In this document: positions 7,925 through 15,438 of the stretch, piece after piece
Numbering within the stretch: position 1 is the stretch's first letter
Layout of the letters: each line of letters begins with the position of its first letter
Assembly (NCBI RefSeq): GCF_030209175.1
Contig: NZ_JARVSM010000009.1
Coordinates: 62,001 to 126,000, forward strand
Origin: Pseudomonas sp. efr-133-TYG-5
Lineage (GTDB): Bacteria; Pseudomonadota; Gammaproteobacteria; Pseudomonadales; Pseudomonadaceae
Length of the DNA: 64,000 bases
Direction: 5' to 3'
The notes under the pieces: model-generated
Database searches by the model: none
What the model was told of the DNA's origin: nothing
What the model saw: only the letters and a program-made list of their open reading frames with translations
Translations under genes and position numbers: made by a program

Positions 7925-8815
7925 CTACCAGTCCAGAGTGATCCGGCTCGCGAACTCGCGCTCCTGCCCTGTCACGGGATCAATGAATCGCAAACCCTGC
8001 GCAAGAAGTTTGAGTGGATTGGCGTAGTCGTCCACGACGTCCTGCAACACCTCGGGATAGAAAGGATCGTTGCAGATGCTCGCGCCCAGGGCCGTCATAT
8101 GCACCCGCAACTGATGCTTCTTGCCGGTCACCGGGTACAGGCCGTAGCGCCACAGGTCGCCGTTCTTTTCCCGAACCTCCACCGCCGTCTCGGTATTGCT
8201 GACGCCAGGACCTTCCTGCATGCGAAAAAACGGCTCGCCATCAATCAGGCGACTTTTGTGCACCAAGGGAAAATCCAGCGCCGGCAGTGCAGGAGCAATG
8301 GCTTCGTAGCGCTTGTCGATCTGCCGGGTCGGGAACAACGACTGATAGGCCGAACGACTTTGCGGATTGGCCGAGAAAATCACCAGCCCCGCGGTATGCC
8401 TATCAATGCGGTGCAAAGGCACCAGATGCGGATTGTCCAGACGCCGGATCAAGCGACGCAGCAACGTCTGCTCGACGTATTCACCCGCCGGGGTCACGGG
8501 CAGGAAGTGCGGTTTGTCCGCCACCACCAGATGCTCGTCGGCGTAGAGGATCGACTCGACCACCGGTATCGGTTTTTCATCCGGCACTTCGCGGAAATAG
8601 TGGATGCGCAGACCTTCCTTGTAGGGCAAATCCACGCTGATCGGCTGACCATGAGCATCCAGCACCCTGCCCCGCGCAATCCGATCAAGCCACTGCTCGC
8701 GGCCGATCGCACTGAAGTGTTCGCACAGGCAGTCGAGCACCGTGTTCCACGCGCCGGGAGGCAGGTATAGGGTGCTGGCCTGATTGTGTGCGGCGGAAAA
8801 TGTTGACGTGGACAT
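7925..8815 (-). CDS. RluA-family pseudouridine synthase
   Basis: 296 residues from ATG 8815. The catalytic signature of the RluA family is present as LVPLHRIDRHTAGLVIFS with the active-site Asp in HRIDR. Other family blocks are DEHLVVADKPHFLPV and TGKKHQLRVHMTALG. No S4 domain is visible at the N-terminus; instead about 70 residues precede the catalytic part. It isomerises uridines in rRNA or tRNA; the exact target cannot be read. The ribosome binding site is weak, so the start is less sure than the identity. Confidence 0.88.
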   Translation of the reverse strand: MSTSTFSAAHNQASTLYLPPGAWNTVLDCLCEHFSAIGREQWLDRIARGRVLDAHGQPISVDLPYKEGLRIHYFREVPDEKPIPVVESILYADEHLVVADKPHFLPVTPAGEYVEQTLLRRLIRRLDNPHLVPLHRIDRHTAGLVIFSANPQSRSAYQSLFPTRQIDKRYEAIAPALPALDFPLVHKSRLIDGEPFFRMQEGPGVSNTETAVEVREKNGDLWRYGLYPVTGKKHQLRVHMTALGASICNDPFYPEVLQDVVDDYANPLKLLAQGLRFIDPVTGQEREFASRITLDW

Positions 8816-8895
8816 AGGTAACTCGAACCCTTGATACAGGCCGGCATTATCCAACAGGCAACGACACGAACCTAGCGCAGAATCCAATCCCAGCC

Positions 8896-9213
8896 TCAGG
8901 CCGGAACCGATCGGCCTTGCGCCGCCTCGGTAAACTCCTTGAGCCAGCGCAGGACGTCGACGGCTTCCCAGCGCCCCGGGTCATACAAGGCGTACAACAA
9001 ACCTTGATAACCGACCACATCGAGCTGCTTGTGATAACCGGCACGCTGGAACAACGCTTCGATTTCGGCGAAACAGGTGTTGAAGTGCAGCTTGTTGAAC
9101 GGCGTCTTGCCCTCTGTCACCAGCCCGTCCAGACGCAGCTCGAGGACCGCCTCGCGCAGCACATCAACCGACATCCGGTTCACGCTGCTCTTCAATTGTT
9201 CGACATTGACCAT
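8896..9213 (-). CDS. conserved hypothetical protein behind a LexA-type box
   Basis: 105 residues, start ATG 9213 behind GAGGG with 7 nt spacing. No domain recognised. It is a compact, mostly helical, soluble protein with no signal peptide or membrane segment (VEQLKSSVNRMSVDVLREAV ... FAEIEALFQRAGYHKQL ... WEAVDVLRWLKEFTEA). A perfect LexA-like palindrome lies about 80 bp upstream, and no other gene start is close to that site, so I infer SOS control. P. aeruginosa has several small SOS-induced genes of unknown function; whether this is one of them needs a comparison. Confidence 0.75.
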   Translation of the reverse strand: MVNVEQLKSSVNRMSVDVLREAVLELRLDGLVTEGKTPFNKLHFNTCFAEIEALFQRAGYHKQLDVVGYQGLLYALYDPGRWEAVDVLRWLKEFTEAAQGRSVPA

Positions 9214-9287
9214 GGTGCATCCCTCTGACATCCGGATTCACCTGCCCGACCCTTTACCCAGGATCACGGCATAGCAGGCCAACCCAA

Positions 9288-9309
9288 TTACTGTATGCGC
9301 ATACAGTAA
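9288..9309. promoter_or_regulatory. LexA (SOS) box candidate
   Basis: A perfect 22-bp palindrome whose core is CTGTATGCGCATACAG (9291-9306), flanked by TTA and TAA. The gamma-proteobacterial LexA consensus is CTGT-N8-ACAG with AT-rich alternation in the centre; all eight outer positions match. The centre (ATGCGCAT) is GC-richer than usual. The site lies upstream of the minus-strand gene starting at 9213. Confidence 0.75.
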
Positions 9310-9374
9310 CCGAATAAGCCGGAGAGTGCCAAGCAAAGGACAAGCGAAGCGACAAACGCGAGGCGCGGGACAGC

Positions 9375-9611
9375 TCAGCGCAGGAACGCCACGACCTCGT
9401 CGGCGCTGAACGGCCAGTCGAGCTCAGCGCCCGTATCGACCCGCCGCAGCACCGGGATGCGCAGCCTGTACGCCTCGTACCAGGCTTCGTCTTCGGTGAT
9501 GTCGACCAGTTCCACCAACAGCCCGTGCTCGACGAACTCCATCAACATGGCTTCGGCGACTTCGCACAAATGGCACCCGAGGGTGCCGAACAGCTGACAT
9601 TCAGGAAGCAT
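9375..9611 (-). CDS. glutaredoxin-like small thiol protein (DUF836 type)
   Basis: 78 residues. A thioredoxin-fold protein with CHLC at residues 13-16 (LFGTLGCHLCEVAEAML) and the cis-Pro motif RIPVLRR near residue 52. It matches the 'glutaredoxin family/DUF836' small proteins, which are likely thiol oxidoreductases, though a partner is not known. It stands alone on the minus strand, with about 160 bp before the next minus-strand gene. Confidence 0.88.
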   Translation of the reverse strand: MLPECQLFGTLGCHLCEVAEAMLMEFVEHGLLVELVDITEDEAWYEAYRLRIPVLRRVDTGAELDWPFSADEVVAFLR

Positions 9612-9817
9612 GTGGGCTCAACCGAAAAAATTCAAAGCCCATTCTAGGCCCACCCCGAAAACCCGTCGAGACGGCGCGGCCCAAAGGCGGCAGCACCCCG
9701 GCCGGGCTGTTCGGCAAAATCCTGACGCACATCAGCCGGGATAAATCGCCTTTGCGCCATGCTCCGGTGTTTTTTGCCTCTACGCTTGATTAGCCAGACC
9801 TTGCCTGCGGAGTTTTC

Positions 9818-11533
9818 GTGTTTGCCAACCTGTTGATCATTCTCGCCTCATCCCTGCTGGTGATTGCCCTTTTCCGTCGCCTGCGGCTGCCGCCGGTACT
9901 GGGTTATCTGTGCGTCGGCCTGATGGTCGGGCCAAAGGCGTTCGATTGGGTCAACGAAAGCGAACACCTGCCGGACCTCGCCGAACTCGGCGTGGTGTTC
10001 CTGCTGTTCTCCCTGGGGCTCGAGTTCTCGCTGTCGAAGATGATTGCCCTGCGCCAGGTCGTGTTTCGCCTGGGCAGCCAACAGGTGTTGCTCAGCGCCC
10101 TGTTGCTGGGCGCGGTGCTGATGCTGCTGGGCATGCCGCTCGCCCCGGCACTGCTGCTCGGCGCCGGCCTGTCACTGTCATCCACGGCGATTGTCAGCAA
10201 GGAACTGGGCAGCCTCGGCGAAATATTCAGCAGTCACGGCCAGAATGCCATTGGCGTGCTGTTGTTCCAGGATGTGGTGGCGGTGCTGCTGCTCACCCTG
10301 GTTCCGGTGTTCGCCGGCAGCAGCGAGCAACCATGGTACTGGGCGTTGCCAATGACCCTGGCAAAAACCGTGGCGCTGTTCCTCGGCCTGCTGCTGGCCA
10401 GTCGCTGGTTGCTGCCGCGGCTGTTTCAGGAAGTCGCGGCGTCCCGCTCGGCGGAGCTGTTCGTGTTGCTGGCCCTGGTGATTGTGCTGCTGACGGCGTG
10501 GCTGACCCATCTGCTGGGCCTGTCCCCTGCCCTCGGTGCCTTCCTCGCCGGCATGCTGCTGGGCGAAAGTCATTATCGGCATCAGATCGAGGCCGATATC
10601 CGGCCGTTTCGCGACATCCTGCTGGGGCTGTTTTTTGTCAGCATCGGCATGCTGATCGACCTGCAATTATTTTTCAGCCACAGCCTGCCGATTCTTGGCC
10701 TGACCCTTGGCCTGCTGCTGATCAAGGGGTTTGTGGTGGCTGCGCTGGTCAAATGGCGCGGCAATGACAGTGAGACCGCGTGGCGCAGCGGCCTGGCCCT
10801 GGCGCAGGGCGGCGAATTCTGTTTCGCCCTGATGGCGCAGATGCAGCAGAACCAGCTGCTGCCGGCCGAGCTCGGCGCCTTGCTGCTCGCGGCGACATTC
10901 TGCTCGATGCTGCTCACCCCCCTGCTGCTGCGGGCCGCGCCGAAGATCGCCGGCCATCTGCACCGCAAGCCCAATCAGGAAGCGCAGATCGAGCAGATCA
11001 GCGCCCTCAACGCCGGTTTCAATCAACACGTGGTGATTTGCGGCTACGGCCGGGTCGGCCAGTCGATCGGACGCTTCATGCACAACGCCGGGCAGGCCTA
11101 CATCGCCCTGGACAACGACCCGGTGCGGGTCCAGGAAGCCGCCGTCAATGAACGTGACGTGCATTACGGCGACTGTACGCGCGGCGACCTGCTGAGCGCG
11201 GTCGGCCTGTTACGCGCCAGGCTGTTGGTGATTGCCGTAGATCAAAGCGATGTCGCCTTGCGAGTGTTGAAGGAGGCACGCCGGCGCAATCCGCACGTGC
11301 CGATTCTGGTGCGCACCCGCGACGACAGCCAGTGGGCGGAACTGAAAGCCGCCGGCGCCACCGAAGTGGTGCCGGAGCTGCTGGAATCGAGCCTGATGCT
11401 TGCCTCGCACGCGTTGATCATGCTCGGTCTGCCGGCGCATCAGGTGCAGGAGCAGGTCGATCAGGTGCGCATCGACCGTTATCGCCTGCTGCACGGTTTT
11501 TATCCCGGAGCCGAAGATGAAGAGAACAACTAG
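9818..11533 (+). CDS. CPA2 family cation:proton antiporter with TrkA-N domain (KefB/YbaL-like)
   Basis: 571 residues, GTG start behind GGAG. Residues 1-385 contain about 12 membrane helices of the Na+/H+ exchanger fold (LRLPPVLGYLCVGLMVGP, GLEFSLSKM, LSLSSTAIVSKEL, LLFQDVVAVLLL, ALGAFLAGMLLGE). Residues 405-520 are a cytosolic Rossmann domain (HVVICGYGRVGQSIGRFM) that binds NAD(H) or adenine nucleotides and gates transport. Glutathione-gated KefB/KefC have the same layout, but no KefF/KefG partner is adjacent, so substrate and gating remain open. Its stop codon interlocks with that of amt at CTAG. Confidence 0.92.
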   Translation: MFANLLIILASSLLVIALFRRLRLPPVLGYLCVGLMVGPKAFDWVNESEHLPDLAELGVVFLLFSLGLEFSLSKMIALRQVVFRLGSQQVLLSALLLGAVLMLLGMPLAPALLLGAGLSLSSTAIVSKELGSLGEIFSSHGQNAIGVLLFQDVVAVLLLTLVPVFAGSSEQPWYWALPMTLAKTVALFLGLLLASRWLLPRLFQEVAASRSAELFVLLALVIVLLTAWLTHLLGLSPALGAFLAGMLLGESHYRHQIEADIRPFRDILLGLFFVSIGMLIDLQLFFSHSLPILGLTLGLLLIKGFVVAALVKWRGNDSETAWRSGLALAQGGEFCFALMAQMQQNQLLPAELGALLLAATFCSMLLTPLLLRAAPKIAGHLHRKPNQEAQIEQISALNAGFNQHVVICGYGRVGQSIGRFMHNAGQAYIALDNDPVRVQEAAVNERDVHYGDCTRGDLLSAVGLLRARLLVIAVDQSDVALRVLKEARRRNPHVPILVRTRDDSQWAELKAAGATEVVPELLESSLMLASHALIMLGLPAHQVQEQVDQVRIDRYRLLHGFYPGAEDEENN

Positions 11534-12738
11534 TCCTGGCTTACCGCGCCGATCTTGTGCAGCGACAGGTCCGCGCCGTAATACTCTTGTTCCTGACTCA
11601 GGCGCAGACCATGCAACGCCTTGATCAAACCGTACACGGCAAAGCCGCCAACCAGCGCCACGGCCACGCCCAAGGCGCTGCCGATCAACTGGCTGATCAG
11701 GCTGACACCGCCCAAGCCACCCAGTGCGGTCTGGCCGAAGATTCCGCAGGCGATGCCGCCCCAGACGCCACACAGGCCATGCAACGGCCACACACCCAGC
11801 ACATCGTCGATCCGCCACTTGACCTGCGCAGCGGTGAAGCACCAGACAAACAGGGCGCCGGCGATCGCGCCGGTGACCAGCGCGCCCACCGGGTGCATCA
11901 GGTCGGAACCGGCACACACCGCCACCAGCCCGGCCAGCGGGCCGTTATGCAGGAAGCCCGGGTCATTGCGCCCGACCACCAGCGCAGCCATCGTCCCGCC
12001 GACCATGGCCATCAACGAGTTGACCGCAACCAGACCGCTGACGCCCTGCAGGGTTTGCGCGCTCATCACGTTGAAACCGAACCAGCCGACAATCAGGATC
12101 CACGATCCCAGCGCCAGGAACGGAATGCTCGACGGTGCGAAGGCCACCAGGCGCCCGTCACGATAACGACCGTTGCGCGGGCCCAACAACAGCACGGCCG
12201 CCAGCGCCAGCCAGCCGCCCATGGCATGCACCACCACCGAGCCGGCGAAATCATGGAAAGCCGCGCCAAACCGCGCGGCCAGCCAGGCTTGCAGGCCGTA
12301 GTTGCCATTCCAGATCATGCCTTCGAAAAACGGGTAGATGAACGCCACGATCAATACCGTCGCGCACAATTGCGGCACGAACCGCGCCCGCTCGGCGATG
12401 CCGCCGGAGATAATCGCCGGGATCGCCGCCGCGAAGGTCAGCAGAAAGAAAAACTTGACCAGGCCGTAGCCGTGATCGGCACTGAGAACCGCCGCCGGCT
12501 GCAGGAAGGTCACCCCGTAGGAAATCCAATAGCCTATAAAGAAGTAGGCCAGTGTGGAGACGGCGAAGTCGCTGAGAATCTTCGACAGCGCGTTGACCTG
12601 ATTCTTCTGGCGGACCGTCCCGACTTCGAGAAAGGCGAAACCGGCATGCATCGCCAGTACCATCACCGCACCGATCAGAATGAACAGTGTGTTGGAGCTG
12701 TGAACCAGCGTGTCCACAGCGCTTTGCAGATTTTCCAT
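11530..12738 (-). CDS. amt: ammonium transporter (Amt/MEP/Rh family)
   Basis: 402 residues with 11 predicted membrane helices. Family landmarks: GFAFLEVGTVRQKNQVNALSK near the N-terminus, DFAGSVVVHAMGGWLALAA with a pore His, GSWILIVGWFGFN, and DVLGVWPLHGLCGVWGGIACG with the second conserved pore His. It imports ammonium through the inner membrane. No glnK gene is adjacent, unlike the usual glnK-amtB pair. The start codon lacks a ribosome binding site; the mRNA reads CCUCCUUAUG just there, which is the reverse of a Shine-Dalgarno. Upstream lies a 13-bp inverted repeat. Confidence 0.93.
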   Translation of the reverse strand: MENLQSAVDTLVHSSNTLFILIGAVMVLAMHAGFAFLEVGTVRQKNQVNALSKILSDFAVSTLAYFFIGYWISYGVTFLQPAAVLSADHGYGLVKFFFLLTFAAAIPAIISGGIAERARFVPQLCATVLIVAFIYPFFEGMIWNGNYGLQAWLAARFGAAFHDFAGSVVVHAMGGWLALAAVLLLGPRNGRYRDGRLVAFAPSSIPFLALGSWILIVGWFGFNVMSAQTLQGVSGLVAVNSLMAMVGGTMAALVVGRNDPGFLHNGPLAGLVAVCAGSDLMHPVGALVTGAIAGALFVWCFTAAQVKWRIDDVLGVWPLHGLCGVWGGIACGIFGQTALGGLGGVSLISQLIGSALGVAVALVGGFAVYGLIKALHGLRLSQEQEYYGADLSLHKIGAVSQD

Positions 12739-13043
12739 AAGGAGGCAGACCCAAGGCTGAAAAAGGCACCAAAGCGGTTCATGCGAACATTTCATGCACC
12801 AAGTTGCGCCCGCGCGCTCATGCTCCCGGGTGTCCGGTGAACCGCTTTGGCGCACAAGGTCGATGTCCTGACACGAATCGTCATTACCCGGGCAGAGGTT
12901 TGCCCGGCTGCACGCCCGGCAACAGCGCATGGCCGCCGGTCGACGCACCACGAGACAGCAAAAGTTGTACCAGTCATTTGTACTGAACCTTCGCGCAAGG
13001 CTCATACTCGAACGCTTCAGAAAGCCACTTACGGAGATCCCCC
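12739..13043. promoter_or_regulatory. divergent upstream region of amt and the DUF883 operon, with a 13-bp inverted repeat
   Basis: Arms 12769-12781 (CCAAAGCGGTTCA) and 12838-12850 (TGAACCGCTTTGG) are perfectly complementary and 56 bp apart. Read on the amt strand, the repeat could form a long stem in the leader, or act as paired regulator sites. Two copies of GCACCAA also occur here, reminiscent of NtrC half-sites, but I see no good sigma-54 promoter. No gene is evident. Confidence 0.5.
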
Positions 13044-13358
13044 ATGGCCAGCATCAAGGCAAAGACTGCTCAAGAAATCCTGATGAACGACTTTCAGACT
13101 CTGGTCGCCGACACTGAGCGGCTGCTCGAACACACCGCCACGCTGGCTGGCGATCAGGCCGATGAGCTGCGCGAACAGATCCACGACAGCCTGCTGCGTG
13201 CCCGGGAAACCCTGAAACTGACCGAAGACACCCTGCGTGACCGCGGTCAGGCAGCGGTCACCGCCACCGAAGACTACGTCTCGGCCAACCCTTGGCAATC
13301 GGTGGGTATCGCCGCGGGCGTGGGCTTCCTGATTGGCCTGCTGGCCACTCGGCGCTGA
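13044..13358 (+). CDS. DUF883 (ElaB/YqjD-like) ribosome-associated inner-membrane protein
   Basis: 104 residues. A long charged amphipathic helix (residues 10-75, with ELREQIHDSLLRARETLKLTEDTLRDRG) is followed by a single C-terminal membrane anchor with the family signature NPWQSVGIAAGVGFLIGLLATRR. E. coli relatives tether ribosomes to the inner membrane in stationary phase. It starts behind GGAG and is followed after 2 bp by a YqjE-like gene, as in the E. coli yqjD-yqjE-yqjK order. Confidence 0.93.
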   Translation: MASIKAKTAQEILMNDFQTLVADTERLLEHTATLAGDQADELREQIHDSLLRARETLKLTEDTLRDRGQAAVTATEDYVSANPWQSVGIAAGVGFLIGLLATRR

Positions 13359-13360
13359 TT

Positions 13361-13747
13361 ATGTCGATCGGCGAATCCGGCCCGAACCTGGGCACCCGTT
13401 CCTCCACGCGGCGCCTGGGCGCCGCCGTCCTCGGCCTGCTGCACAGTCATGTCGAATTGTTCGGCATCGAGTTGCAGGAGCAAAAAGCCCGTACCGTCAG
13501 CCTGCTGCTGTTCGCCGGCCTGGCCCTGGTATTTGCCCTGCTGCTATTGGTCGGCCTGTCGACGCTGGTCCTGATCGTGTTCTGGGACACGTACCGTCTC
13601 GCGGCGATCATCGGTCTGTGCGTGTTCTACACCCTGGCGGCGATCTTCTGCGGATTGCGCCTCAAGGCCGCGATTTTCGATGAATCCTCGCCCTTCCACG
13701 GCACGCTGGAAGAATTGGCCAATGATCGGGAGCGCCTGTTGCCATGA
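13361..13747 (+). CDS. YqjE-like phage-holin-family membrane protein (DUF1469)
   Basis: 128 residues from ATG 13361. An N-terminal soluble helix (LLHSHVELFGIELQEQKARTVSLLLFAGLALVFALLLLVG) leads into two membrane segments at about residues 47-72 and 78-100. This is the 'phage holin family' or Actinobacterial holin-X type, found beside DUF883 genes. Despite the name there is no lysis gene nearby; a role in the membrane partner complex of the DUF883 protein is inferred from the operon. It overlaps the next gene by ATGA. Confidence 0.9.
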   Translation: MSIGESGPNLGTRSSTRRLGAAVLGLLHSHVELFGIELQEQKARTVSLLLFAGLALVFALLLLVGLSTLVLIVFWDTYRLAAIIGLCVFYTLAAIFCGLRLKAAIFDESSPFHGTLEELANDRERLLP

Positions 13748-14082
13748 GCCTGCCTCAACTGCCACACAACAGCACTCGCAAAGAGATGCGCAAGGCTCTG
13801 ATCCGCCTGCGCATGGAAATGCACCGGCAGGAAATCCGCCAGGAAGCCGGGCAGCTCATGCAACCCCTGCATCGTATCCGCGGCATGGGGCAGAACCTGC
13901 ACGATGGCTTCGGCATCAAGCACGCGCCGTTGTGGGGCGTGGCCGCCGTTACCCTGCTGGGGTTCATCACCGGCAAGGGTGCGAAAAGCGGCGGCGTCGG
14001 CGGGCTGACCCGGTTGATTCGCCTGGGCACCAGCCTCGGGCCACTGATCAAGTTGGTCATGCAGAGTTCGGCCAAGCGCTGA
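13744..14082 (+). CDS. hypothetical YqjK-position membrane protein
   Basis: 112 residues. It begins at an ATGA overlap with the preceding gene, so the three genes are translationally coupled. The N-terminal half is strongly basic and helical (RKEMRKALIRLRMEMHRQEIRQEAG). A short hydrophobic stretch lies at residues 62-78 (PLWGVAAVTLLGFITGKG), followed by a second weaker one. It occupies the place of yqjK in the enterobacterial operon; similarity is in layout only. The function is unknown. Confidence 0.8.
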   Translation: MSLPQLPHNSTRKEMRKALIRLRMEMHRQEIRQEAGQLMQPLHRIRGMGQNLHDGFGIKHAPLWGVAAVTLLGFITGKGAKSGGVGGLTRLIRLGTSLGPLIKLVMQSSAKR

Positions 14083-14115
14083 GCCCGTGCATCTGGCTGC
14101 ATTCTTGCAATAGCC

Positions 14116-14152
14116 GCGGGATTGAATCTCTGATCCGGAGATTCAATCCCGC
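14116..14152. repeat. perfect 15-bp inverted repeat without T tract
   Basis: Arms GCGGGATTGAATCTC (14116-14130) and GAGATTCAATCCCGC (14138-14152) around a 7-nt loop. It lies 34 bp after the third gene of the DUF883 operon and 55 bp before the EAL gene. No U run follows, so it is not a standard terminator; it could be a processing or stability hairpin, or an operator. Confidence 0.8.
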
Positions 14153-14206
14153 TTGCCTATCCGGCCGGCAATCATCAGTCAAAACCACGACGTCTAAGGA
14201 GGCCCC

Positions 14207-15370
14207 GTGATCGACGGGCAACCGCTCGCCTGCTTTCAGCCTTTCATCGATACCGCCACGGGACGTATTGCAGGCGTCGAAGCCCTGGGTCGCCTGCGTC
14301 AGGCCGATGGTCAACTGGCCTCGGTCGGGCCGCTCTTCGCCGACCCGCGCACGCCGGCCATTGCCCTGCGTCGCCTCGACCGGCAGATTCGAGACAACGC
14401 CCTCAGCCGCCTGCATGAAGCCCCGGCGGACTGGTTCCTGAGCCTGAACATGTCGCCGCGCTGGATCAGCCGCCTGCGTGCCGACCAGCCGCTGCCCAGC
14501 CTCAAGCAGATGCTGCGGCACGACGTCGATCCGCGGCGTATCGTTTTCGAGATCACTGAACTTGGCGGCAACAGCCAGCGCCTGAGTGAAGTGGTGGCAC
14601 GCTATCGCGAGGCCGGCGCGCGAATTGCCATCGATGACTTTGGCGCCGGTTATTCGCAACTCGATCGGGTCCTGGCCCTGCAACCCGATATCCTCAAGCT
14701 CGACATGCGTCTGTTCCAGGCAGCGGCGCTCGGCGGGCCGAGCAGTGACGTGGTCAAGGCCCTGGCGCAGATGGCGGAGAAAACCGGTTGCTGGATCATC
14801 GCCGAAGGGGTCGAGACCGAAGCGCAGCTGAATTTTGCCCTCGAGTGCGGATCGCGCTACGTGCAAGGCTTTCTGTTTGCCCGCGCGCAGGAGGCCTTTT
14901 TCGCCACCGACGCCTTCGTCAAGCATTTCGCCGAGCTGCGCCAGCGTTACGTCAAACAGAAACTCGTGGAACGCGGGCGCCTGATGCAGATGCGCCTGCA
15001 ACTCGGCGAGCTGATGGCCATCCTGCAAGCCTGGGCCCAGGCCCGCGCGCCGCTCAGCGCCTTGCCGCAACTGGACGCGTTTCCCTGGTTACTGCGCTTC
15101 TACCAGTGCGACCGCCACGGCACACAGCTCACGCCCAACCTGGAATGGCGCAACAACGGCTGGATCGCCGACAACCGTTATCTGGGCCACAACTGGTCAT
15201 GGCGACCGTATTTCTATCACCTGCTGGCGGAAGGCTGGGAAGAACGCCGCCTGACCCTGTCCAGCACCTACCGCGACGCGACGAGCAACCAGTATTGCCT
15301 GACCGCCGGGCAGTTCTTCGACAATGGCGAACGCCTGCTATTGATCGATATCGACGCCGCCGGGCTGTAG
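14207..15370 (+). CDS. EAL-domain cyclic-di-GMP phosphodiesterase with YkuI-like C-terminal domain
   Basis: 387 residues, GTG start behind AAGGAGG. Residues 1-235 form an EAL domain with all key elements: GVEALGRLR (the EAL motif), SLNMSPRW, FEITELGG, AIDDFGAGYSQLD, LKLDMRLF and IIAEGVETEAQL. Catalytic activity is therefore expected: hydrolysis of c-di-GMP to pGpG. Residues 240-387 resemble the YkuI_C domain (PAS/Cache-like) that follows EAL in YkuI, containing LPQLDAFPWLLRFYQCDRHGTQLTPNLEW. No membrane segment is present, so it would act in the cytosol. A 15-bp hairpin lies just upstream. Confidence 0.93.
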   Translation: MIDGQPLACFQPFIDTATGRIAGVEALGRLRQADGQLASVGPLFADPRTPAIALRRLDRQIRDNALSRLHEAPADWFLSLNMSPRWISRLRADQPLPSLKQMLRHDVDPRRIVFEITELGGNSQRLSEVVARYREAGARIAIDDFGAGYSQLDRVLALQPDILKLDMRLFQAAALGGPSSDVVKALAQMAEKTGCWIIAEGVETEAQLNFALECGSRYVQGFLFARAQEAFFATDAFVKHFAELRQRYVKQKLVERGRLMQMRLQLGELMAILQAWAQARAPLSALPQLDAFPWLLRFYQCDRHGTQLTPNLEWRNNGWIADNRYLGHNWSWRPYFYHLLAEGWEERRLTLSSTYRDATSNQYCLTAGQFFDNGERLLLIDIDAAGL

Positions 15371-15438
15371 TTGCGCTTGCGCCTGCCAGCCCGAACCGGG
15401 AAGCTAGGGCTTCAGTCACCTGACGGAGAGAATCAGCC

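Noticed and set aside
11557..12840. 427-codon plus-strand open frame
   Set aside because: Antisense to amt; rich in His, Gln and Arg, without domains.
13361..13747. Prophage remnant suggested by the holin-family protein
   Set aside because: The family name is misleading; the gene is part of a conserved YqjD/YqjE-like operon and no other phage genes are present.
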